Assembly (NCBI RefSeq): GCF_004843725.1
Contig: NZ_CP039451.1
Coordinates: forward strand, 2,483,501 to 2,547,500
Reading direction: 5' to 3'
Source: Psychroserpens sp. NJDZ02
GTDB taxonomy: Bacteria > Bacteroidota > Bacteroidia > Flavobacteriales > Flavobacteriaceae
DNA: 64,000 nt
The position numbers and the translations under genes are program-made. The notes beneath the pieces were generated by a model, which was not told where the DNA came from, did no database searches, and worked only from the letters and a program-made list of their open reading frames with translations. Every line of letters starts with the position of its first letter. The first letter of the stretch is position 1. Shown piece after piece: positions 56,480 through 63,457 of the stretch.

Positions 56480-58039
56480 CTAAAATGCAAGTGGCTTAAA
56501 ACATAGTATTCGAAGGCTTATTAGGTGGTTTTTGGTGCTTTTAATAAAAGCAAGTAGTCCTGCTATACTTTCTGGTAAGTTTTTCATATATTTTAAATAC
56601 TTTTTAAGATTATAGGCTGTTGCGGATAGATGCATACATTTATTAGCTTGTTTAATCCCAAGGGTATTCACTTTTCCCATGCCTAAAAACTGGGTTAGTG
56701 TACCAAATACGGGCTCTACCGTACTTTGTCGTTTTCCTTTCATATAGCTTCCTTTTTTACTATCAACTCGTGCTATATTCCGGAGGTATTCTGCGCGGTA
56801 ATACGTTACGGAAAATGACTTTTCTTGTGCCGTTTTGCTTAAACAAGCGCTTCGTATTGGGCAATCTATACAAAGTTTTTTTGAACCTCTATAGGCCTTC
56901 TTTTTGGTGTTGCTCTTCTTTTCGTAAAACACCTTTTTAAAGGGGATAATCTTCCCTTGAGGGCAGGTGTAGTGATCTTCTTTTTCATTATAAATAAATT
57001 CATCTGGTCCTCCTTTAAAGGTGCCGTGTGGCGGAATGTAACTGGTAATATCCTGCTTTTCTAAAAAAGCATAATTCTCGCCACTACTGTAACCGGTATC
57101 CGCGAGACAGGTGTCTATGGTAAGACCAGATTGCCATAAGCGTCGTTTTACTCGCAATACAATATCTGGTAAATGCTGACTGTCTTTGCCATCGGCATGA
57201 TAGGCCTTGATGTCACTTATTACATGATGTGCGGCATCTACCGTGAGCTGACTTGAATAGTTTAGTTTTCTTGCTTTTCCTGGTTTTACACTTATGCGAG
57301 CATCGGGGTCGGTTGGACTGTAATGCGTTTTATTACTCGTATAACGGGAACCTTTATTTCCTGCTCCAGGACGATGGTTTTGATCTTTTGACCATTTTTT
57401 GTTTCGGCTCTTTATCGCTTGTAATTCCTGACGGCTTGCTGATAATTCTTGCTGCGATTTTGGGGCTTTATTAACTTTGGCTGATCGAAATGGTACCGCT
57501 TTATCTCTATTGCTTATATGTCGTACTGCGCGTAAATGAGCTTCTAAATCTTCTTCTGGCACTTTAAGTTCTAAGCTATCCATCGAAGCGTTTGCTTTTA
57601 CAGGTGCGGCGTCGATAACTTGGGTATGACCACTTACCATATGCATGTCTACGCACATTTTGAAAACATGAGTAAATAGATTTTCAAAAACTGACTCTGG
57701 GTACAGTTGATGTGTTCTACTTAACGTAGAATGCCATGGTAATTCTTCATCGATATCATAGCCAAGAAAATACAGAATATCCAGTCGAAGACTACAATGT
57801 AACACCAATTTTCTATCGCTGGTGATATTCTCTAAATAACCAACTAAACAGAATTTGAAAAACACCACGGGATCTAAACTTTTTTGTCCACAGTTTCCGT
57901 AATAGATTTTTGTTTGATTCCGTAGAAATTCTAAGTCTAAAATTTCTGATAATCGTCTATAAAAATTGTCTTGGGGAACCCGACGACTCAACTGGAAATT
58001 GTTGAATAATTTCTCTTGATATATTTTTGTGCCTTGCAT
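56480..58039 (-). CDS. IS1182-family transposase (copy 2)
   Basis: This 519-residue transposase is nearly identical to that at 53101-54660, with the same DUF772 and DDE parts. It appears intact. The very high identity of the two copies indicates recent transposition or gene conversion. Confidence 0.92.
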   Translation of the reverse strand: MQGTKIYQEKLFNNFQLSRRVPQDNFYRRLSEILDLEFLRNQTKIYYGNCGQKSLDPVVFFKFCLVGYLENITSDRKLVLHCSLRLDILYFLGYDIDEELPWHSTLSRTHQLYPESVFENLFTHVFKMCVDMHMVSGHTQVIDAAPVKANASMDSLELKVPEEDLEAHLRAVRHISNRDKAVPFRSAKVNKAPKSQQELSASRQELQAIKSRNKKWSKDQNHRPGAGNKGSRYTSNKTHYSPTDPDARISVKPGKARKLNYSSQLTVDAAHHVISDIKAYHADGKDSQHLPDIVLRVKRRLWQSGLTIDTCLADTGYSSGENYAFLEKQDITSYIPPHGTFKGGPDEFIYNEKEDHYTCPQGKIIPFKKVFYEKKSNTKKKAYRGSKKLCIDCPIRSACLSKTAQEKSFSVTYYRAEYLRNIARVDSKKGSYMKGKRQSTVEPVFGTLTQFLGMGKVNTLGIKQANKCMHLSATAYNLKKYLKYMKNLPESIAGLLAFIKSTKNHLISLRILCFKPLAF

Positions 58040-58090
58040 TATTAAATATACGAAATTTCTATATCTTTAACAACACGTTGTGCAACAGGC

Positions 58091-58206
58091 ACACCGTGTA
58101 TAATTTATTGCTGGTTATAGCTCACTTGGGAAATTCCTCCGGAATTTCGCCGTTCGTGTTTTATTTATTAAATTCACTGCTTAAACCACGCAACAAACCA
58201 TATACG
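58091..58206 (+). repeat. attC-like site 4, main part (third palindrome type)
   Basis: CACCGTGTATAATTTATTGC near the start pairs with GCAACAAACCATATAC near the end (12 of 16 positions). The inner stem GAAATTCC-TCC-GGAATTTC is perfect. Site 4 is completed by ACGTTGCCA at 59471-59479 on the far side of the IS110 element; removing both ISs gives about 127 bp. A related partial site occurs at 63407-63457. Confidence 0.66.
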
Positions 58207-58246
58207 TATTCCAAGGTCAAAACCTAATTATTTAAAGACCTTTTTA

Positions 58247-59239
58247 CTATGCTGCAAATTTTTGTAATTCGACATAAGGTGTTCCTCTTTTTACCACTGC
58301 GAAAGCTCTTGACAAAATCTTATTTCTAACATTATTTAAAGCTACCAGTTTTGGTTTACCTTCTGCAACTTTTTTCTCGTAATACTGTTTTAATTCTTTA
58401 TCGCACTGTATTGCGCTAACACTGGCAAGTGTTAAGAGTGTTTTCATTTTCCGGTCTCCTATCTTATGAATTCTGTTTTTCCGGTAAATACTGGTTCCTG
58501 AACTGTGCTCAAAAGGAGCTACACCACAATAACTTGAAAACTGACGCCAACTATCAAATCGCTTAAAATTGTTCGTGTGGTATAACAATTGACATGATAA
58601 TATTAGACCAACCCCTTTTAAGGTATTTAAAAGTTGATAATTCTTTTCCAATAACTCATCACTTCGTATTAGTTTTTTAATACTTTGCTCAAGTGTTGTA
58701 ATTTGTTTTGTTAGATAATGAATCATCTTTTTGACAATTATACAACAATCATCAGTCGATGGACTACTAAGCAAGGTCTGCATTTCTTTAAGACTACTCA
58801 TCTTACCTGTACGGTCTCGTACTAACTGTTCTCTAAAGGATAACAAACGTCCTAACTCTTGAATATCTTGCGCTTTTGGACTACTTAGAGTCAACTCTTC
58901 TTTGTAAAGCCATGCATATCTCGCAATCATTGCGGAATCAAGCTGATCTGTTTTTCCTCTAACAATTCCAGAAGATCGTTTAATGGTCAAAGGACTTTCT
59001 TCTACATAATCTATGTTGTTTTCTGATAAATAAACACTAAGATTTGTAGAGTAATGACCTGTATTCTCAAAACAGAAAAAACAGAGGTCTTTACCAAGGT
59101 GCTTTTCGACCCAAGATAATAGGGCTTTGTAACCTTTTGAAGTATTGGAAAACACACGGTGAACGCCTCTATTATAAATATGTGCATCAATTGTTAATTT
59201 AGATACATCAATACCGATAACATCTACATATTTTTTCAT
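58247..59239 (-). CDS. IS110-family transposase (DEDD recombinase)
   Basis: The 330-residue protein has the N-terminal RuvC-like DEDD domain (DVIGIDVSKLTIDAHIYN, FCFENTGHYSTNL, GKTDQLDSAMIARYAW) and the C-terminal transposase_20 domain (LKGVGLILSCQLLYHTN, YCGVAPFEHSSGTSIYRK with the likely nucleophile Ser, IGDRKMKTLLTLASVSAI). Family members recombine DNA under guidance of a bridge RNA encoded in the element's non-coding end. It appears complete. Confidence 0.92.
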   Translation of the reverse strand: MKKYVDVIGIDVSKLTIDAHIYNRGVHRVFSNTSKGYKALLSWVEKHLGKDLCFFCFENTGHYSTNLSVYLSENNIDYVEESPLTIKRSSGIVRGKTDQLDSAMIARYAWLYKEELTLSSPKAQDIQELGRLLSFREQLVRDRTGKMSSLKEMQTLLSSPSTDDCCIIVKKMIHYLTKQITTLEQSIKKLIRSDELLEKNYQLLNTLKGVGLILSCQLLYHTNNFKRFDSWRQFSSYCGVAPFEHSSGTSIYRKNRIHKIGDRKMKTLLTLASVSAIQCDKELKQYYEKKVAEGKPKLVALNNVRNKILSRAFAVVKRGTPYVELQKFAA

Positions 59240-59299
59240 ATTTTTAAATATTGTTCCTACTCAAAGAGGAATGATTAATAAATGTTGCTATGACTATCA

Positions 59300-59470
59300 C
59301 CTTTATTAGGAAGTGATTCCTGGTATTCCAAATGGTCCTAAAGCAACCTAAGAAAGACAAGAGGACTTATACGTATAGTGGAACTATTATTCTAAACAAC
59401 GTTCTAGTTCTCCTCTTGTTTCCTAGTAAAAGTAATAACTACTTTTGTAATGAGTATAAAGTAAAGAACA
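59300..59470 (-). ncRNA. Candidate bridge RNA of the IS110-family element
   Basis: The non-coding end upstream of the transposase contains a stem CAAGAGGA (59358-59365) / TCCTCTTG (59411-59418) enclosing a small ATAGT-GGA-ACTAT hairpin. The inner loop strands include TATACGTAT (59368-59376), identical to the left insertion junction (58201-58209), and AACAACGTT (59395-59403), identical to the right junction (59467-59475). Closer to the transposase, GTATTCCAA (59323-59331) equals the right-end sequence at 58206-58214. This two-part arrangement resembles the target- and donor-binding loops of IS621-type bridge RNAs. No RNA has been shown; this is an inference from sequence matches. Confidence 0.5.
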
Positions 59471-59485
59471 ACGTTGCCACCAATT

Positions 59486-60445
59486 ATGAAACGAACTTTC
59501 TGCTTTACATTTTTCACAGTGTTTTTCGCTAATTCAGTTTTCTCTCAAACAGAAAAAATAAAAGAATTGGTTAAAAAAACGAATGAATTGAATCTTGATA
59601 TGTGGGATTTGACAACTTATGCAGAAAAAAACATCAAAGACAAAGAAGAATTAGCTAATTTTTTTTACTATTGGATAGGTTCAAATATTCAATATGATGA
59701 TGATACATTCTCAAAAACAATAAGCGGAGAATTAAGTCATGAGGAATTTTGGAAATTACAAGACGAATCTGTTGTTTATGAAAGTAGAAAAGGTGTCTGC
59801 GCTGGATATGCAAATTTATATAAATGGTTTTTGGATTGGGCAGATATAGAAACTGTCGTGATATCTGGTCATATTCGAGGTTTAAGAAATCATTACGTGG
59901 AATTGGAATCTGACGATAATTTCAGACACGCTTGGAATGCTATCAAATTAAATGACGAATGGATTCTGATAGATACAACTTGGGGAACTTCAAAAGACGA
60001 AGAAACCTCTGAATTCTATTTTGACATAAAACCTGAATTATCTATCATTACTCATTATCCTGAAGACAGTAAATGGCAATTACTAAAAGAACCTTTAACT
60101 CTTGCGGAATTCAACAAATCTCAATTTGTTAAACCAAATTGGTTTATGATTGGATTTACAGACACACCAAAATTAATGTCTGACCAAGAATTTTATTATT
60201 TTTCATTTCAAGATATTCCAGATAACAAATGGTCAGTTGGCTTACAATTAAGTTCTGACAATATTAATTTTGATGGAATAAGTGACATTAAGGTAATAGA
60301 ACAAGACGGACTTATTTATTTTCGATTTAGTAAAACTCAAATACCTAAAACAGCCTTTTTTAAAGTGAACTTAGTAAAATTTGGATATGTTGGAAATGAA
60401 TATATGAAAACTGAACATAAAGATGTTATTAACTTTAGAATATAA
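59486..60445 (+). CDS. Cassette 5: exported transglutaminase-like protein
   Basis: From the ATG at 59486 the protein has 319 residues; a TTG 12 bp upstream lies inside the R' heptamer and is rejected. A signal peptide (CFTFFTVFFANSVFS, cleavage before QTEK) precedes a transglutaminase-like domain: catalytic C105 in RKGVCAGYANLYKWF, H148 in FRHAWNAIKLND and D163 in WILIDTTWG. The rest (about 185-319) is a beta-rich region. Such exported proteins are usually peptidases or cross-linking enzymes; the substrate is unknown. It lies between GTTGCCACCA and its near complement TGGTGCCAAC. Confidence 0.82.
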   Translation: MKRTFCFTFFTVFFANSVFSQTEKIKELVKKTNELNLDMWDLTTYAEKNIKDKEELANFFYYWIGSNIQYDDDTFSKTISGELSHEEFWKLQDESVVYESRKGVCAGYANLYKWFLDWADIETVVISGHIRGLRNHYVELESDDNFRHAWNAIKLNDEWILIDTTWGTSKDEETSEFYFDIKPELSIITHYPEDSKWQLLKEPLTLAEFNKSQFVKPNWFMIGFTDTPKLMSDQEFYYFSFQDIPDNKWSVGLQLSSDNINFDGISDIKVIEQDGLIYFRFSKTQIPKTAFFKVNLVKFGYVGNEYMKTEHKDVINFRI

Positions 60446-60450
60446 ATAAC

Positions 60451-60464
60451 TGGTGCCAACACCG
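60451..60464 (+). repeat. attC-like site 5, left part, interrupted by an IS1182 remnant
   Basis: TGGTGCCAAC is complementary at 9 of 10 positions to the start of cassette 5 at 59473. It is followed by ACCG and then by the IS1182 end at 60465, the same junction as at the two intact copies. Confidence 0.65.
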
Positions 60465-60845
60465 GTAACTGTTGCACAACCCCTTAAAAAAGCATAAAAA
60501 CAGCTTAAAATCAAAGATTTTAAGCTGTTTTTAATTTTTACTCTCTGTATTTTCTCTAAAATGCAAGTGGCTTAAAACATAGTATTTGAACGCTTATTAG
60601 CTAGTTTTTGGTGCTTTTAATAAAAGCAAGTAATCCCGCTATACTTTCTATCAGGTTTTTTATACATTTTTGAATACGTTTTAAGATTATAGGCTGTTGC
60701 AGAAAGATTCATACACTTATTAGCTTGTTTAATCAAGGGTATTCACTTTTCCCATGCCTAAAAACTGGGTTAGTGTACCCAATACGGGCTCTACGGTACT
60801 TTGTCGTTTTCGTTTATATAGCTTCCTTTTTCACTAATTGGTCGT
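60465..60845 (-). mobile_element. Remnant of an IS1182-family element (transposase 3' part)
   Basis: This stretch is clearly similar to the first 380 bp of the intact copies (terminal repeat GTTGCACAAC, terminator hairpin, end of the transposase gene) but has many substitutions and a small deletion. It stops where an IS3 fragment begins. Confidence 0.8.
60490..60845 (-). pseudogene. Truncated IS1182 transposase (C-terminal fragment)
   Basis: Compared with the intact copies, only the part coding for the final 100 or so residues remains, with frameshifts. The rest is replaced by the IS3 fragment, so no functional transposase can be made. Confidence 0.7.
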
Positions 60846-60855
60846 TTCCCTTTGC

Positions 60856-61098
60856 TGAACAAAATCCTTGTTACGAAAATGCCATGGCAGAACGTGTAAA
60901 TGGCATATCAGAAGATGAGTTATACTTAGACCAAACCATTGATAGTGTAGCACACGAAAAGAAAGCTGCAAAAAATGCAATTAATTTATACAACGACGTT
61001 AGATTACATTTATCTTTAGATTATAAAACACCTAATATGGTATATAAATTATCAGCTTAATTCAATTTTAACCTGGAGCCATATTTCAGGACAAGGCA
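60856..61098 (+). mobile_element. Remnant of the IS3-family element (3' end)
   Basis: This matches the last 240 bp of the intact IS3 copy at 50678-51977, including the end of orfB and the right terminal repeat (ATATTTCAGGACAAGGCA). The left part is missing. Confidence 0.85.
60857..61060 (+). pseudogene. Truncated IS3 OrfB (C-terminal fragment)
   Basis: The frame encodes about 65 residues (CYENAMAERVNGISEDELYL and NLYNDVRLHLSLDYKTPNMV), diverged from the intact OrfB. It contains the final Glu but not the two Asp of the DDE triad. An open frame happens to run into it from the IS1182 remnant, giving a chimeric ORF (60725-61060) without meaning. Confidence 0.85.
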
Positions 61099-61128
61099 TT
61101 AGATAAAAATTCTAAATAAACATTAACT

Positions 61129-62187
61129 ATGAAACAATTTATGATTTTCCTGATATGTTTGACTTATTATAATACTGTTTATTCTCAAGATATATTATAT
61201 AATTTGTCATTTGAAGCAAATCAAGGCAATTATAATAATTCTTACGGAGAATATTATTATCATATAAAAAAAGAAGAAAATAGATATAGATTAACAACTA
61301 AAAAAAAGGAATATATTTTTCCAGAGGCATTTGATACCATTGTAAAAAACGCTCATTTTATTAAAACAGTAAAGCAAAACGTTATAAATATTTATAGAAC
61401 TCAAAATCTTGAAAAGATAGAAATACCTAATTTGAAACAAGTATATTTTATCAGAAATGGTCTAGAAGTATTAACTAATCAAGGAGCTCAATATTTTGAT
61501 AATTCAATTACAAAAATTAATAATTTTCCAAAATTAAACATTTTCACTTGTGGAACTGTTTATTCTGAACAATACACATTAAAACATAATGAAAAATCAC
61601 AAAAGCATAGTATTGAAATATCCGAAGGTTATTTTGGGGGAATGGATATTGAAACTATCTTAAATTTTAATAATTTACCAGACAATGTTAAAAGTCTTAG
61701 TTTCTTAAATGATAAAAAGTATACTTCAGAAAGTGTTAATAACAAATATTATACACACCCAAACCTAATCAAAATTATAAAAGATGGCAAAAGTGGTATT
61801 TACTCATATAAACTTGATGATGCAAAATTTCCTAAAAAAGAAAAAAGGAAAGTAAAAGAAAAATATGCATATGATATTGATGTAACAACTGGCGATACTA
61901 TTTTTATGGTTGTGCCTGAAATCATCGAAATCGAACCAATTTCATTTGCAAAAAAAGGAGAAATAAAACTTAATCAAATTTTAGCGATTGAATACGATTA
62001 CATTCAACAAAGCGAAATTAATGGATTAATATATCTCTATAAAAATAAACAAATCGGAATTTATCCCAATCACATTATTACAAATTTTGACAAATTTAAG
62101 GAGAAAACCACTTCATTCTATGAAATTACTAAAAACGAAAAACAGGGATGGATAGATATTAGAACTTTTCAGGAATATTACTTCTGA
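61129..62187 (+). CDS. Cassette 6: exported protein of unknown function, possibly WG-repeat-like
   Basis: The 352-residue protein has a signal peptide (FMIFLICLTYYNTVYS, cleavage before QDIL). Several segments recall WG/KWG-type repeats (IKIIKDGKSGIYSYKLDD, LYKNKQIGIYPNHIITNF, TKNEKQGWIDIRTFQEYY), but the match is weak. Lys and Tyr content is very high. Its upstream region is an IS3 remnant, so the cassette start heptamer is lost. An R''-like TGCTAAC lies 13 bp after the stop. Confidence 0.68.
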   Translation: MKQFMIFLICLTYYNTVYSQDILYNLSFEANQGNYNNSYGEYYYHIKKEENRYRLTTKKKEYIFPEAFDTIVKNAHFIKTVKQNVINIYRTQNLEKIEIPNLKQVYFIRNGLEVLTNQGAQYFDNSITKINNFPKLNIFTCGTVYSEQYTLKHNEKSQKHSIEISEGYFGGMDIETILNFNNLPDNVKSLSFLNDKKYTSESVNNKYYTHPNLIKIIKDGKSGIYSYKLDDAKFPKKEKRKVKEKYAYDIDVTTGDTIFMVVPEIIEIEPISFAKKGEIKLNQILAIEYDYIQQSEINGLIYLYKNKQIGIYPNHIITNFDKFKEKTTSFYEITKNEKQGWIDIRTFQEYYF

Positions 62188-62199
62188 GCAAAAATCGTT

Positions 62200-62207
62200 T
62201 GCTAACA
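62200..62207 (+). repeat. attC-like site 6, left heptamer
   Basis: TGCTAACA resembles the R'' at 52999 (AGCTAACA) and is followed immediately by an IS1182 remnant. Confidence 0.4.
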
Positions 62208-62469
62208 ATATTTGAAAAACACCTCGGTATCAACACGCTTTTGACCACTAATTCCATAATACGGAGTAGTAAGTTTGTAGAGGTAGACCAGATTCAATAT
62301 CCTTTTTAATTGCCTGTAACAATTGTGTTTGGGCATACGTTTACTCAATAGGAAATAAGTGAATAATTGTTCTTGATATGTCTTTTACGTTGTATACCAG
62401 TGTATTGTAAATTATATTGTCATTATCAATTGATTGCTTTAACTTTATCAACAGAGTTGTGCAACAAGC
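62208..62469 (-). mobile_element. Remnant of an IS1182-family element (transposase 5' part)
   Basis: The stretch is similar to the right end of the intact copies: an internal GAAAAACACC start, the first codons of the transposase on the minus strand, and the terminal repeat GTTGTGCAAC (62456-62465) followed by AAGC and ACAATG. The reading frame is destroyed. The internal part and left end are gone. Confidence 0.72.
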
Positions 62470-62577
62470 ACAATGTACATGATGTATAAAACATAGCTAA
62501 TAAGTGTCAAACCGAAAGGTTAGTATTTAATTATGAATACCGCCAAATTTTTAATTTGGCTTAAAACAAGCAAAAAA
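62470..62577 (+). repeat. attC-like site 6, right part (decayed)
   Basis: ACAATG followed by GATGTATAAAACATAGC resembles the start of site 3 right part. A perfect stem GCCAAATT-TTT-AATTTGGC lies at about 62542-62560. No good GTTRRRY heptamer remains. Confidence 0.4.
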
Positions 62578-63372
62578 ATGAAAATAAATACAACCATTTT
62601 ATGTTTAATTTTGTCTCAATTTGTATTTGGTCAAACAGAACTTTCGAAAGAAAAACATATCATTAATTTAGATGCAAAAATAGGAGAAAGAATCTTTGTT
62701 ACAGATTCAATAGGGAATACTTTAAACAACGGTGAATATCTATTCAAATTCTTCGAGGGTAGAGTTAAATTATCTTTTTGGTTCTCTATTGAAGACTCTG
62801 GAGAAATTAATGGTGATGTAAAATTAAATATTGGAGATAAGATAGATAGTCAACTATTAGAATTATACAAAGTGAAAAAAGGTATCGTAAAAAAAATAGA
62901 ACAATTTGACCAAAAAAGAAAGTTTTTGGATACAGAAATTTTTATAAGTGGAGATACCGTAATAGAACGGAATTATAAATTAAATAAACTGCTTTACTAT
63001 GAAAATAAAGGGATAAAAGGAAATGAAATTTACAAATACTCTTGTGTTAACTATTATGAAGAAGACTATATTGATAAGTGTACTAAAACTGATTTTATAA
63101 AAGGAATAGTAGAGGAGACTCTAAAGGGGAATGTAATAAGCAGAACTAAGACAAAAAATTTACCTTCTAACATACTAAAAATAGTAGAAAATTTCGGCAC
63201 TGAAGAAAGCGTCAAAAAAATAATAGTTTATACGGATAAAGTAATAAAGACCACATATAAAAATGGTAGTTACAAAACAGAAACACCTATAAAAGGTGGC
63301 GTATTTGAAAAAGTGTACAATAATAAGGGAGTGCTAATTGAATCTGGAGAAGTATATGATATCGATTTTTAA
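62578..63372 (+). CDS. Cassette 7: exported protein of unknown function
   Basis: I use the ATG at 62578, which gives a regular signal peptide (INTTILCLILSQFVFG, cleavage before QTEL) and 264 residues; the ATG at 62533 would add 15 residues encoded by the decayed attC-like hairpin. The mature part is rich in Lys and Ile, with repeated short turns (YENKGIKGNEIYKYSC, YNNKGVLIESGEVYDIDF) that weakly recall antitoxin YwqK/MORN-type repeats. No catalytic motif is seen. Confidence 0.7.
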   Translation: MKINTTILCLILSQFVFGQTELSKEKHIINLDAKIGERIFVTDSIGNTLNNGEYLFKFFEGRVKLSFWFSIEDSGEINGDVKLNIGDKIDSQLLELYKVKKGIVKKIEQFDQKRKFLDTEIFISGDTVIERNYKLNKLLYYENKGIKGNEIYKYSCVNYYEEDYIDKCTKTDFIKGIVEETLKGNVISRTKTKNLPSNILKIVENFGTEESVKKIIVYTDKVIKTTYKNGSYKTETPIKGGVFEKVYNNKGVLIESGEVYDIDF

Positions 63373-63406
63373 CCAGATAAAATCATCAAATACAAATAAG
63401 AATATA

Positions 63407-63457
63407 GGCACCACCGTTTATAATTTATTGCTTACTTTCGAAAGTCCTCGCGGATTT
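63407..63457 (+). repeat. attC-like site 7, partial (third palindrome type)
   Basis: CACCGTTTATAATTTATTGC matches the start of site 4 main part at almost every position. The heptamer before it (AGGCACC) is degenerate. The site is cut by the IS150-like element at 63458. Confidence 0.55.

Larger units (their letters stand above)
56389..58090 (-). mobile_element. IS1182-family insertion sequence, copy 2 (1702 bp)
   Basis: This element has the same length, ends and orientation as copy 1, but the target duplication is ACACCG, so it is an independent insertion. The position in the attC-like site is the same as for copy 1. In its terminator hairpin (56420-56456) the loop reads TTT where copy 1 has AAA. 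Confidence 0.9.
58207..59470 (-). mobile_element. IS110-family insertion sequence inserted at the attC R' core
   Basis: The element has one DEDD transposase on the minus strand, a short right end (about 40 bp) and a long non-coding left end (about 230 bp). There are no terminal inverted repeats, as is usual for IS110. The left junction reads TATACG-TAT and the right junction AACA-ACGTT, sharing ACGT. Closing the site without the IS gives CCATATACGTTGCCA, so the insertion lies at the G/TT position where integron recombination cuts R'. The exact ends are inferred from this reconstruction. Confidence 0.78.

Noticed and set aside
53010..58090. Two same-orientation IS1182 copies flanking the serine hydrolase gene as a composite transposon
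   Set aside because: Each copy has its own 6-bp duplication (ACAATG and ACACCG), so they arrived separately. The gene's ends are explained by cassette heptamers.
58027..58227. Open frame of 66 residues over the IS1182 end and attC-like site 4
   Set aside because: It runs through a palindrome and an IS junction, so coding is unlikely.
59332..59532. Small open frame over the IS110 left end
   Set aside because: It crosses the IS boundary and the cassette start heptamer, and the non-coding RNA interpretation fits the conserved segments better.
60725..61060. Open frame of 111 residues
   Set aside because: It fuses antisense IS1182 remnant sequence with the C-terminus of IS3 OrfB; a chance chimera.
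62533..62577. Upstream ATG for cassette 7
   Set aside because: The extra residues are encoded by a perfect hairpin of the decayed recombination site, and the signal peptide starts naturally at 62578.
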